Shown here piece by piece: positions 32,152 to 39,561 of a stretch of 46,245 nucleotides of DNA; positions within the stretch are counted from its first letter, which is position 1, and the number at the start of each line of letters is the position of its first letter. The stretch covers positions 1 to 46,245 of the forward strand of contig DASWFO010000160.1 in NCBI GenBank assembly GCA_036394195.1. Reading direction: 5' to 3'. The notes under the pieces are model-generated. The model did no database searches, was not told where the DNA came from, and was given only the letters and a program-made list of their open reading frames with translations. The position numbers were made by a program, and so were the translations under genes. Source of the stretch: DATJPD01 sp036394195. GTDB lineage: Bacteria > Pseudomonadota > Alphaproteobacteria > CACIAM-22H2.

Positions 32152-33147
32152 ATGCCGCGCACGTTGCCCATGCTCGCGGGGGTTGCGATCCTGGTGGTGC
32201 TGCCGCCGTTCGGCATCCCGCCCTATATGCTCCACATCGCCAATCAGATCCTGCTGTGGAGCTTCGTCTACACGGCGTGGTCGCTCATGGGCCGCTTCGG
32301 CCTGACCTCGTTCGGCCATGGCGGCTTCCTGGCGATCGGCGCTTATACGACGAGCCTGCTGTGGAACTACGCCGGCCTCTCGCCATGGATCGGTATCCCG
32401 GCAGGGGCCGTTCTTGCCGCCGTCGGCGCCGTGCTCATCGGCTATCCGTGCTTCCGCCTGAAGGTGGTCGGCCATTATTTCGCGCTGGTCACGCTGGCCT
32501 TCGGCGAGGTGATCCGACTGGCGATCATCGCCGCCCGCGACGTCACCGGCGGCTCGCTCGGCATGACGCCCAATCCCGTGCCCACGCCGTCGTTGAGCGC
32601 CCTGCAATTCGCCGACAAGGAGACGTTTTATTACATCGCGCTGGGCCTATGGCTAGTCGGCCTGCTCGTCTGGCGCTGGGTTGACCGCAGCATGGAAGCC
32701 AAGGCGCTGACCGCGATCTCGGATGATGAGATGGCGGCCGCCGCGGTCGGCATCAACGTCGCCCGACGCAAACTGGCGATCACGCTGCTGAGTGCGGTGA
32801 TGACCGCGATCGGCGGATCGGTGATGGCTCAGTACCTGATGTACCTGAACCCGGAGACGATGGCCGGGATCAATCCCGGCTTGCAGATCGTGTTCGCGGC
32901 GATCGCCGGCGGCATGTACAGCCTGCTGGGCCCGACCGCCGGTGCCGTGCTGACCATCGTGCTCGCGGAAAGCTTGCGCATCCTGTTCGGCAGCAACTTC
33001 ATCGGTGCCGCCAATACAATCTACGGCATCCTCCTCATCCTGTTCATCGTGTTCCTGCCGCGCGGGCTGGTCGGTGCCCTTGAAGGACTCCGCCGCGCAC
33101 CCGCCGCCCGTCCCGACGTCGAGCGCGCAACAGCGACGGGCGGCTAG
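32152..33147 (+). CDS. Liv-type ABC transporter permease (LivM-like)
   Basis: 331 aa with about nine to ten hydrophobic segments. Typical motifs are AWSLMGRFGLTSFGHGGFLA near residue 42 and the loop AISDDEMAAAAVGINVARRK, followed by GGVMAQYLMYLNPET-like sequence (here GGSVMAQYL). It completes the five-gene importer. Its stop is one base away from the stop of the convergent Gfo/Idh gene, so the two transcripts must overlap or share a termination zone. Confidence 0.93.
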   Translation: MPRTLPMLAGVAILVVLPPFGIPPYMLHIANQILLWSFVYTAWSLMGRFGLTSFGHGGFLAIGAYTTSLLWNYAGLSPWIGIPAGAVLAAVGAVLIGYPCFRLKVVGHYFALVTLAFGEVIRLAIIAARDVTGGSLGMTPNPVPTPSLSALQFADKETFYYIALGLWLVGLLVWRWVDRSMEAKALTAISDDEMAAAAVGINVARRKLAITLLSAVMTAIGGSVMAQYLMYLNPETMAGINPGLQIVFAAIAGGMYSLLGPTAGAVLTIVLAESLRILFGSNFIGAANTIYGILLILFIVFLPRGLVGALEGLRRAPAARPDVERATATGG

Positions 33148-33148
33148 G

Positions 33149-34318
33149 CTACAGCTCGATCCGCCGGCCCTCTTCCGCCCCCCAGTAGCCCGCGTAGTTG
33201 ATCCTGGTCGTCTCGTAGGCGAGGTCGAGACCGGCGAGCGGCTGCCGCCCGGAGGCGACGCACTCCATGAAGTCCTGGATCTCCTGCAGGTAGCCGCGCG
33301 TCCACTCCTCCTCCAGGCAGACGAACTGCCAGCCGGTCTTGCGGTCGACTTTTTCGGTGATGTAGACGTTGCCGAGCTTCGCCTCGTCGGTGAGGTAGCT
33401 CACCAGATGATTGTTGGGCGTGATGTTCGCGAACAGCGAACCGCCGCTGGTATACGTCTCGACCAGGTTGCGCACCCCGCCCATGATCATGTCGCCGGAG
33501 AAGACCGTCGCCTTGGTCCCGTCGGAGAAGGTGAGGGTCAACATTCCCCAATCCTCGACATCGACCGGGTTGGCCTTGATGAACGGCCGCTCCTCGGGCT
33601 TCAGCCCGGCGGCCACGTTGCCGACCTCGGCGGTGACGTGCGTCACCGCGATCTTCTCACCGCGCGCCCGCGCCTCGACCTGCTTCAGGTGGAGGACCGC
33701 CGACAGCGGATGGCAGCCCATGCGGACCAGCGAGCCGCCGCCGGTCAGCGCCCATTGCGCGGCGTGCGCCGCATGCGAGCCGCTGTGGCTCTCCTCCGCC
33801 TTCATGAACAGGATCTTGTCTTTCGTGGCCTTCAGGATCTCGACCGTCTTCGTGACCGCCGGCGCGTAAATCCAGTCCTCGGCGTACATGAAAAGCCGGC
33901 CGCTTTGCTCGATCGCGGCGCGGGTGGCGCCCATCTCCTCCATGAGCCGGCTGTACATGACCGACTTCGGCACGTGCTTGCCGATCGGCGCCTTGTCGCC
34001 TTCGCGCCCGAAATAACCGCTGAACGGTTTCTCGCAGATGACGTGCTTACCGGCGCGCATGCAGTCCACGATCATCGGCGCGTGCAAAGCCGGCGGCGTG
34101 CAGATGTCGATCACGTCTATGGTCCGGTCGCCGAGCAGCGCCCGGCAATCGCGATGCGTCGCCGCGATGCCGTGCTTCTTTGCGAAATCGACGACGTGAT
34201 CGCCGCGCGACACCACCGCGGCAACCTCGACATCGATGCCATGCACGCGTTTGTAGGCGTACATGTGCAGCTCGGCGACGAAGCCGCTGCCGATCAGTGC
34301 AACCCTGACCTTGGCCAT
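33149..34318 (-). CDS. Gfo/Idh/MocA family oxidoreductase
   Basis: 389 aa NAD(P)-dependent oxidoreductase. The N-terminal Rossmann fold begins MAKVRVALIGSGFVAELHMY with the nucleotide-binding GSG pattern, followed by VIDICTPPALHAPMI and the family motif HVICEKPFSGYFG, whose EKP lysine is catalytic. The second half is the alpha/beta substrate domain, with VRMGCHPLSAVLH holding a likely catalytic histidine. Such enzymes act on sugars, inositols or related polyols. Convergent to the Liv operon by one base. The 5' side opens into the gene-poor stretch 34319-34876. No sugar pathway neighbours are present, so the substrate is unknown. Confidence 0.9.
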   Translation of the reverse strand: MAKVRVALIGSGFVAELHMYAYKRVHGIDVEVAAVVSRGDHVVDFAKKHGIAATHRDCRALLGDRTIDVIDICTPPALHAPMIVDCMRAGKHVICEKPFSGYFGREGDKAPIGKHVPKSVMYSRLMEEMGATRAAIEQSGRLFMYAEDWIYAPAVTKTVEILKATKDKILFMKAEESHSGSHAAHAAQWALTGGGSLVRMGCHPLSAVLHLKQVEARARGEKIAVTHVTAEVGNVAAGLKPEERPFIKANPVDVEDWGMLTLTFSDGTKATVFSGDMIMGGVRNLVETYTSGGSLFANITPNNHLVSYLTDEAKLGNVYITEKVDRKTGWQFVCLEEEWTRGYLQEIQDFMECVASGRQPLAGLDLAYETTRINYAGYWGAEEGRRIEL

Positions 34319-34575
34319 GTGACGTCACTCCCCGGCATTATCGTTGAACGCACCGTATGATACCGGCCGATACTGGACCGGGCGGACGGGACGAGACAAG
34401 GGAGCTTCCTAGGGTATGGCCCGATGTAACTTGACAATCACAATGCGCGGAGCGACCGTTTTATCGTCCAACCCTCCCGTGTCTCGGGCGAATGCTTCTG
34501 CCCCCCGCAGAATGAAGCGCTGGAGCGGAGGGCGACGGACGACAGGATCAACAACGCGGAAAGGAGGCCAGTCAT

Positions 34576-34638
34576 ATGGAAACACCACCTGATCATCAGT
34601 GCCGGCCCTGCCGCAGCGCAGGGCCACAGTCTGGATAA
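34576..34638 (+). CDS. Possible 20-residue small protein with a CxxC motif
   Basis: A short frame (ATG to TAA) follows a full AAGGAGG sequence at 34561-34567, eight bases before the ATG. The peptide starts METPPDHQ and contains CRPC. The good ribosome-binding site is the only support; the frame also contains one hairpin of the array at 34604 and its stop sits in the arm of the next, so the region may instead be an untranslated structured RNA. Confidence 0.2.
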   Translation: METPPDHQCRPCRSAGPQSG

Positions 34639-34835
34639 GCGATCGCAATCTCCGGCCAAGAGAATCCAGACTGCCGACCCGACGATGTCAGATGAACCGC
34701 AGGATGAATCGCCGCGGTGGCCATGCGGCGAATGAGATCCTCGGACCTATATCCGCTCTTGGAGCGGACCGGCTTTCAGCCGAAAAGTGAGCCCCGATCC
34801 CCCGATCCCTTCAGTGGGGCAGTGGGACGGGGCTC
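34604..34835 (+). ncRNA. Array of six closely packed hairpins, candidate structured RNA
   Basis: In the gene-poor stretch 34319-34876 I find consecutive perfect stems: GGCCCTGC/GCAGGGCC (34604-34625), CAGTCTGGAT/ATCCAGACTG (34627-34673), TCGCCGC/GCGGCGA (34709-34731), TCCGCTC/GAGCGGA (34752-34768), CGGCT/AGCCG (34770-34782) and GAGCCCCG/CGGGGCTC with a further TCCC/GGGA (34789-34835), followed by TTGCTTT. The last could be a terminator on the plus strand. A consensus-like TTGACA lies at 34431 but no matching -10 is clear. I could not match it to a known RNA class. GC-rich DNA forms chance stems, so this remains a candidate. The remainder of 34319-34603 shows nothing I can name. Confidence 0.3.
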
Positions 34836-34840
34836 TTGCT

Positions 34841-34870
34841 TTGGCCGGCCCAAACTCGCTCCGCTATACT
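34841..34870 (+). promoter_or_regulatory. Promoter of the DUF1289 gene (TTGGCC - 18 bp - TATACT)
   Basis: TATACT at 34865-34870 is a good -10 box, with TTGGCC 18 bp upstream as a weak -35. The distance to the ATG at 34877 places the expected transcription start at or within a base or two of the start codon, so the mRNA is probably leaderless. No ribosome-binding sequence precedes the ATG. Confidence 0.5.
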
Positions 34871-34876
34871 CCGCGC

Positions 34877-35050
34877 ATGACCGCGAGTCCTTGCATCGGC
34901 GTCTGCGAGCTGGATGGCAACACCCAGCGCTGCGTCGGCTGCGGCCGGACCATGGACGAGATCGCGGCGTGGTCGAGCCTCACCGACACCGAGCGGCGGG
35001 AGATCCTGGCGCGCCTCGAGCGATCGCGACGCAGCACCACCGCCTCATAA
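34877..35050 (+). CDS. DUF1289 family small Cys-rich protein
   Basis: 57 aa, normal for the family. It reads SPCIGVCELDGNTQRCVGCG and RTMDEIAAWSSLTDTERREI, giving the four-cysteine pattern CxxxC...CxxC followed by the RTxxEIxxW motif of DUF1289 proteins. The cysteines suggest a metal or Fe-S site; the function is unknown. The frame is open upstream, but the strong -10 box right before the ATG at 34877 and the family's N-terminus support this start. The TRAP receptor gene follows after 24 bp and has its own ribosome-binding site. Confidence 0.9.
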   Translation: MTASPCIGVCELDGNTQRCVGCGRTMDEIAAWSSLTDTERREILARLERSRRSTTAS

Positions 35051-35074
35051 CTTCGACCGATCGGGGGAGATCCA

Positions 35075-36067
35075 ATGAAACCGAGAGCGATCTTGCGGCA
35101 CGGCCTGCTGGCCGCGGTTGTGGGGCTGGGCCTGGCCGGGCCGGTCCGGGCGGCGGACGTCACGATCCGCTTCTCGACCGCCGCGCCGCCGGCGGATTTC
35201 CTTGCCAAGGCGCTGGAGACGTTCAAGGCCGAGGCTGAGCGCACCGCGCCTGACGTGAAGGTGGAGTCCTATCCGGCATCGGTCCTGTTCCGCCAAGGCA
35301 CCGAGGTGCCGGCGCTGCAGCGCGGCAATCTCGAGATGAGCACCATGACCACCTTCGAGGTCGCGCAGCAGATGCCGGAATATGGCGTGTTCAACCGGGC
35401 CTATCTGTTCCGCGATTACCCGCATCTGCGCCAGGTCTTCGATGGTCCGATCGGCGACGACTACAAGCGCAAGGTGGCGGACAAGATGGAGATCGAGATC
35501 CTGGCGGTCGCCTATCTCGGCACCCGTCAGGTGAACCTGCGCAACAAGCGCGACGTCAAGGGCCCGGCCGATCTTGCGGGCGTGAAGATGCGCATGCCGG
35601 CCGGCCCGGAATGGCTGCTGCTTGGGAAGACGCTTGGCGTCAGCCCGGTGCCGCTCGGCATGCCGGAGGTGTATCTGGCGCTGAAGACCGGGACCATCGA
35701 CGGCCAGGAAAATCCGCTCACGATCATGAACGCGGCCAAATTCTACGAAGTCACAGAGCAGGTGGTGCTGACCGCGCACATGGTGCAGCCGGTGTTCTTC
35801 GATATCGCCCGGACGTTCTGGCGAAAGCTCAGCCCGCAGCAGCAAGCCGCCGTCGCGGCCGCGGCGCGCGTCGCGGCGAAGAGCAACGACGAGGCGCGAC
35901 TGGCCGACGAGGCCAGCGTGACCGAGGCGCTCAAGGCCAGAGGACTGACCGTCGCCACGCCGGACGTCGCGCAGTTCCGGACGCTGGCCGAGAAGGTCTA
36001 TGCCGACTCCGACCTCGCCAAGCAGTGGGACCCGGCGCTGACGAAATTGGTGATGGAGACGCGATAG
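35075..36067 (+). CDS. TRAP transporter substrate-binding protein DctP
   Basis: 330 aa. Signal peptide to about residue 26 (PVRAA), then DVTIRFSTAAPPADFLAKAL, a DctP-type opening. The family core is visible: VNLRNKRDVKGPADLAGVKM, then RMPAGPEWLLLGKTLGVSPV and PLGMPEVYLALKTGTIDGQE, which contains the ligand-contacting arginine region and the conserved GxxDGQE motif. TRAP receptors bind organic acids, usually through an Arg-carboxylate salt bridge; the ligand is not predictable here. The start follows GGGGGAGA. It is the first of three TRAP genes in the usual P-Q-M order. Confidence 0.93.
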   Translation: MKPRAILRHGLLAAVVGLGLAGPVRAADVTIRFSTAAPPADFLAKALETFKAEAERTAPDVKVESYPASVLFRQGTEVPALQRGNLEMSTMTTFEVAQQMPEYGVFNRAYLFRDYPHLRQVFDGPIGDDYKRKVADKMEIEILAVAYLGTRQVNLRNKRDVKGPADLAGVKMRMPAGPEWLLLGKTLGVSPVPLGMPEVYLALKTGTIDGQENPLTIMNAAKFYEVTEQVVLTAHMVQPVFFDIARTFWRKLSPQQQAAVAAAARVAAKSNDEARLADEASVTEALKARGLTVATPDVAQFRTLAEKVYADSDLAKQWDPALTKLVMETR

Positions 36068-36073
36068 TCCGGC

Positions 36074-36574
36074 ATGGACCGCGCGGCTTCGCGAGGACGG
36101 CGCGTCCTGCGCCTGGCGCAACGCGCCGCCGATATCATCGCGGGCGCGCTGTTTCTCTGCGTGTTCGCGATCTTCCTGTTCAAAGTCTTCATGCGCTATG
36201 CGCTGCACGACGCCGTCGCCTGGGCCGACGAGCTCTCGGTCGTCCTCTTCGTGTGGGTGATCTTCTGGACGAGTGCGTTCGTGATCGCCGATCGCCAACA
36301 GATCGCGTTCGACCTCGTCGTCAAGCTCCTGCCGGTGCGGGCGCGGCGCTGGGCGATGGTCGCCCGGCTGGCGATCGTCGGCGTGTTGTTCGCCTGCGCC
36401 CTCCCGGGGGTGGTCGACTACATCCTCTTCCTGTGGCGCGAGCGCACGCCGGTGCTCTTCCTGCGGCTGGACGTCGTTTACACCTGCTTCGCTTTGTTCG
36501 CCGCCGCCGTGTGCGGACGGGCGCTGATAGGGCTGGTGAAACTGCTCGGCCCGCGCTGGCGCGAGGACCTTTGA
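36074..36574 (+). CDS. TRAP transporter small membrane subunit DctQ
   Basis: 166 aa with four hydrophobic helices (roughly residues 21-40, 53-72, 92-112 and 130-150). The segment VFMRYALHDAVAWADELSVV is the classic DctQ motif (xxxRY...xWxEE), here with DE. It starts 6 bp after the receptor stop. DctQ forms a membrane complex with DctM that couples ion gradient to solute import. Confidence 0.92.
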   Translation: MDRAASRGRRVLRLAQRAADIIAGALFLCVFAIFLFKVFMRYALHDAVAWADELSVVLFVWVIFWTSAFVIADRQQIAFDLVVKLLPVRARRWAMVARLAIVGVLFACALPGVVDYILFLWRERTPVLFLRLDVVYTCFALFAAAVCGRALIGLVKLLGPRWREDL

Positions 36575-36593
36575 TGCGCCGGCCGGACCCCTC

Positions 36594-37883
36594 ATGAGCT
36601 ACGGACTCTGGGTATTGCTGGCGGTGTTCCTCGGCATCGCCGTGCTGGGAGCCCCCCTGGGCTATGCAATGCTGGCGGCCGGCTTCGCTTATCTGTTCGC
36701 GACCCATCAGGACGTCGGCCTGGTCGTCGACCAAACGATGAACAGCCTCTACGGCAGCTATCTGCTGATCGCCGTGCCGCTGTTCATTTTCACGGCGAAC
36801 CTGATGAACGCCAGCGGGGTCATCGACAAGCTCTTCGACTTCGGATCGGCCATGGTCGGCCGGTTCCACGGTGGCCTCGCGCATGTGAACGTGGTCTGCA
36901 ACCTGATCTTCTCGGGGATGAGCGGCAGCGCCGTCGCTGATGCCGCCGGACCCGGCCTGATCGTCGCCCGCATGATGATGCGCAACGGGCGCTACACGCC
37001 GGGATTTGCCGCCGCGACATCGGCCGCCGCGGCCACGATCGGGCCGATCGTTCCGCCGTCGATCCCGATGATCTTCTACGCCCTGATCGCGAACGCGTCG
37101 GTCGGCGCGCTGTTCCTCGCCGGCCTTGTTCCAGGGCTGCTCATGGCCGGCGCCCTGATGACCGCGATCGCGATCCTCGCCCGCCGCAAAGGCTTCCCGC
37201 GCGAGGCGGCACCGCCCTGGCGGCAGATCCCGGCGATCTGCCTTCGGGCCGCGCTGCCGCTGGCGCTGCCGGGCCTGCTGATCGGCATCATCTACTCGGG
37301 CATCGCGACCGCGACCGAGGCCGCGGCGATCGCCGCCGCCTATGCGCTGGTCCTGGCGATGCTCGTCTACCGCAGCATGGGATGGCGCGAGCTGCTGACG
37401 GTGCTGTCCGAGACGGTGCGGACGACGGCGGCCGTCGGCCTGCTGATCGCCGGCGCGTTCGTGTTCAACTTCGTCGTCGCCAGCGAGAACGTGCCACAGG
37501 CGCTGCAGCGCGCCTTCCTCGCGTGGAACCCGCCGCCGTGGATCTTCCTCATTGCGGTCAACATGCTGTTCCTGGGGCTGGCCTGCGTGCTCGATGCGAT
37601 CACCATGCTGCTGGTGCTGGTGCCGCTGCTGGTGCCGATCGCGGCCGGCCTCGGCATTGACCTCGTGCAGTTCGGCGTGGTGGTCATCCTCAACATGATG
37701 ATCGGGCTGGCCCTGCCGCCGCACGGGCTCCTGCTGTTCGTCATGGGAAACCTCACCGGAGCGCCGCTCGGCGCGATTTTCCGCGAGGTCCTGCCCTTCG
37801 TCGCCGCGTTGCTGGTGGTGCTCGCCGCCGTAACCTTCGTCCCGGCGCTGACCCTGCTGCTGCCGCGGTTGCTCGGCTATTAA
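36594..37883 (+). CDS. TRAP transporter large membrane subunit DctM
   Basis: 429 aa, normal DctM length, with about 12-13 hydrophobic segments. Family motifs are LFIFTANLMNASGVIDKLFD, NVVCNLIFSGMSGSAVADAAG-type sequence with the conserved SGS, AATSAAAATIGPIVPPSIPM (the second inverted-repeat hairpin), and NMMIGLALPPHGLLLFVMGN. The start is 19 bp after the dctQ stop. A terminator-like hairpin follows at 37891. Ligand specificity is set by the DctP subunit and is unknown. Confidence 0.94.
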   Translation: MSYGLWVLLAVFLGIAVLGAPLGYAMLAAGFAYLFATHQDVGLVVDQTMNSLYGSYLLIAVPLFIFTANLMNASGVIDKLFDFGSAMVGRFHGGLAHVNVVCNLIFSGMSGSAVADAAGPGLIVARMMMRNGRYTPGFAAATSAAAATIGPIVPPSIPMIFYALIANASVGALFLAGLVPGLLMAGALMTAIAILARRKGFPREAAPPWRQIPAICLRAALPLALPGLLIGIIYSGIATATEAAAIAAAYALVLAMLVYRSMGWRELLTVLSETVRTTAAVGLLIAGAFVFNFVVASENVPQALQRAFLAWNPPPWIFLIAVNMLFLGLACVLDAITMLLVLVPLLVPIAAGLGIDLVQFGVVVILNMMIGLALPPHGLLLFVMGNLTGAPLGAIFREVLPFVAALLVVLAAVTFVPALTLLLPRLLGY

Positions 37884-37890
37884 TCGCGGC

Positions 37891-37933
37891 CGCGGCGCCG
37901 GAGGAGATTCCTGCCGGCGCCGCGTCTCTTATT
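37891..37933 (+). terminator. Hairpin terminator after the TRAP operon
   Basis: A perfect 11-bp stem, CGCGGCGCCGG (37891-37901) and CCGGCGCCGCG (37914-37924), whose 12-nt loop contains a further AGGA/TCCT pairing, followed by TCTCTTATT. The stem is very stable; the T-run is interrupted. It stands 7 bp after dctM and may also serve the convergent gene at 38057. Confidence 0.65.
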
Positions 37934-38056
37934 GTGGAGCGGCTCGCCTTTAGCCGCCCCACCGGCCGGATATTGCGAGGGAGCGAAGCCCCCCGGATCC
38001 CGGCCTAAATACTCGCCGCCGTGCGGCGATCCCGCCGCGCGAAAGCCGCTAAGGTC

Positions 38057-38680
38057 TTACATCGGCGGCTTGACGCCGTCCTTCTCCGCCGTGACGGCGT
38101 TCGACGTGAGCGTCCCGTCAGACTGCTTGAGGGCGCCGATGAACACGGCAGAACCCGGCTTCAACAAGCTCGCATCGGCACTGACATAGCCCAGGATCGG
38201 GACCTCCGGTCCCACCATGTACTCGGATTCCGTCCCCTTATAGCTGACCTTCAAGGTCTGGCCCTGGGGAGCAGCACTGATCTGGGCGACGGTGGCGTTG
38301 GTCATGATGCTGTCCGGCATCAGGTCCCACGGGAACTGGCCTTCACCGGCACCGCGCAACGCCTCGGGGAAGATGCGGACTTCGACCGCGTGCAGTTTGC
38401 CGTCGGTGCCCTTCATGCCGGTCGAGGCGACATAGTCGCCGGGCTTGATGTCGGACAGGCTCTTCTTCACCACCCCGCGCACGGCGTAGTTGTCGGCGAG
38501 CTTGATGGTGAGGTCCTGGCCGTCGCGCGACTTCACCATCAGGGTGTTGCCGTCGAGCTTCTCGACCGTGCCGCGGATGCGGGTCGGCGTGCCCTGCGGC
38601 GCCTGGGCCAGGGCGTCGGACAGGACCGGCCCGAGCAGAAACAAAGCCACGATCCAGGCCGAATGACGCAGAATTTTCAT
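38057..38680 (-). CDS. Exported DUF5666-like protein
   Basis: 207 aa from the ATG at 38680; the frame is open to 38725 but the signal peptide begins at this methionine. Residues 1-27 are a Sec signal (MKILRHSAWIVALFLLGPVL, ending near ALA). The mature part has beta-rich repeats, GTPTRIRGTVEKLDGNTLMV and later ATVAQISAAPQGQTLKVSYK, with KPGDYVAS and KPGSAVFIG turns, reminiscent of OB-like DUF5666 repeats. Function is unknown; related proteins are sometimes labelled as metal transport components without evidence. It is divergent from the TauE/SafE permease, so they may share a control region. Confidence 0.75.
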   Translation of the reverse strand: MKILRHSAWIVALFLLGPVLSDALAQAPQGTPTRIRGTVEKLDGNTLMVKSRDGQDLTIKLADNYAVRGVVKKSLSDIKPGDYVASTGMKGTDGKLHAVEVRIFPEALRGAGEGQFPWDLMPDSIMTNATVAQISAAPQGQTLKVSYKGTESEYMVGPEVPILGYVSADASLLKPGSAVFIGALKQSDGTLTSNAVTAEKDGVKPPM

Positions 38681-38823
38681 GGTGAGGTCTCCCCTCCTTC
38701 GGACGTGATTGAATGTCATCAACACCGCGCGCGATGCGCTTATTCCGGCGGCCGGCGTATTACGGGTTGCCGCGCGGTGCGTTCCCGCTTAAGGAGAAGT
38801 GTAATCCACGTATTGTCGTTCCA

Positions 38824-39558
38824 GTGTTTGACTTTCTCGTTACCTGGCAGACCGCCGCCGCCTTCCTTCTTGCGTTCCTGGCCGGGCTCATGCGCGGCTA
38901 TACCGGGTTCGGGACACCGATCTTCCTGGCGCCGATCTATGCCGTCCTGTTCGGGCCACAGGCCACGGTGCCGCTCCTGATCATCATGGAGATCGGGGTC
39001 ATGGTGCAGATGGTGCCGGCCGCCTGGCCGAAGGCGGACCTGAAGGAGATCGCCGGGCTGGTTGCCGGCTGTGCGGTCCTGTTGCCGGTCGGCGCCTTCA
39101 TGCTCCACGTGCTGGATCCGTTCGTGGTGAAAAAGGCGATCGGCCTGATGACCCTGCTCTTCGTGGCGATGCTGGCGTTCGGCTGGCGTTACCGGGGCCC
39201 GCGCAACACCGCGGTGCGGGTCGCGACCGGGGCGGTGAGCGGGTTCTGCAATGGCCTGACCGGCATCGGCGCCCCGCCGGCGATCCTCTACTACCTGTCC
39301 GGCGACACGGCGATCGCCGTCATGCGGGCGAATCTCGTTGTCTACTTCGCCTTCATCACCTTCATCGCCGTCCCGTCGTTCCTCTATCTGGGGCTGATCT
39401 CGCTGGAGACGGTGTGGCGCTGGGTGCTGCTCAGCATCCCGCTGCTGGGCGGCGTCGCGATCGGCTCGCGCCTGTTCCACGGCACGTCGGAGAAGATGTA
39501 CATCCGCGCCGCCCTGGCCACGCTGGCGGTGGCCGGGGTGATCGGGATTTTGGGGTGA
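38824..39558 (+). CDS. TauE/SafE family membrane permease
   Basis: 244 aa from the GTG at 38824. The start is uncertain: the frame is open to 38713, an AAGGAGAAG sequence lies at 38791-38799, and no standard start codon stands at the ideal distance from it. The protein has about eight hydrophobic helices. It shows the family repeat: LLAFLAGLMRGYTGFGTPIF in the first half and TGAVSGFCNGLTGIGAPPAI in the second. TauE/SafE proteins export or import sulfite, sulfoacetate or other organic anions. It is convergent with the bifunctional monooxygenase gene, with stops 3 bp apart. Substrate unknown. Confidence 0.85.
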   Translation: MFDFLVTWQTAAAFLLAFLAGLMRGYTGFGTPIFLAPIYAVLFGPQATVPLLIIMEIGVMVQMVPAAWPKADLKEIAGLVAGCAVLLPVGAFMLHVLDPFVVKKAIGLMTLLFVAMLAFGWRYRGPRNTAVRVATGAVSGFCNGLTGIGAPPAILYYLSGDTAIAVMRANLVVYFAFITFIAVPSFLYLGLISLETVWRWVLLSIPLLGGVAIGSRLFHGTSEKMYIRAALATLAVAGVIGILG

Positions 39559-39561
39559 GCG

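Noticed and set aside
34351..34366. Third GntR operator (GTATGATAC) upstream of the Gfo/Idh gene
   Set aside because: The symmetry ends after four base pairs per side and the GGTATAC core is absent; too weak to link it to the oxalate regulator.
34409..34659. Two minus-strand frames (73 and 79 codons) upstream of the Gfo/Idh gene
   Set aside because: Mutually overlapping, no motifs, no ribosome-binding sites; the region is better described by its hairpins.
34319..34876. tmRNA, SRP RNA, RNase P RNA or tRNA in the hairpin-rich stretch
   Set aside because: I looked for a T-loop GGTTCGA, a CCA-type acceptor end, the SRP tetraloop region and RNase P core motifs and did not find them.
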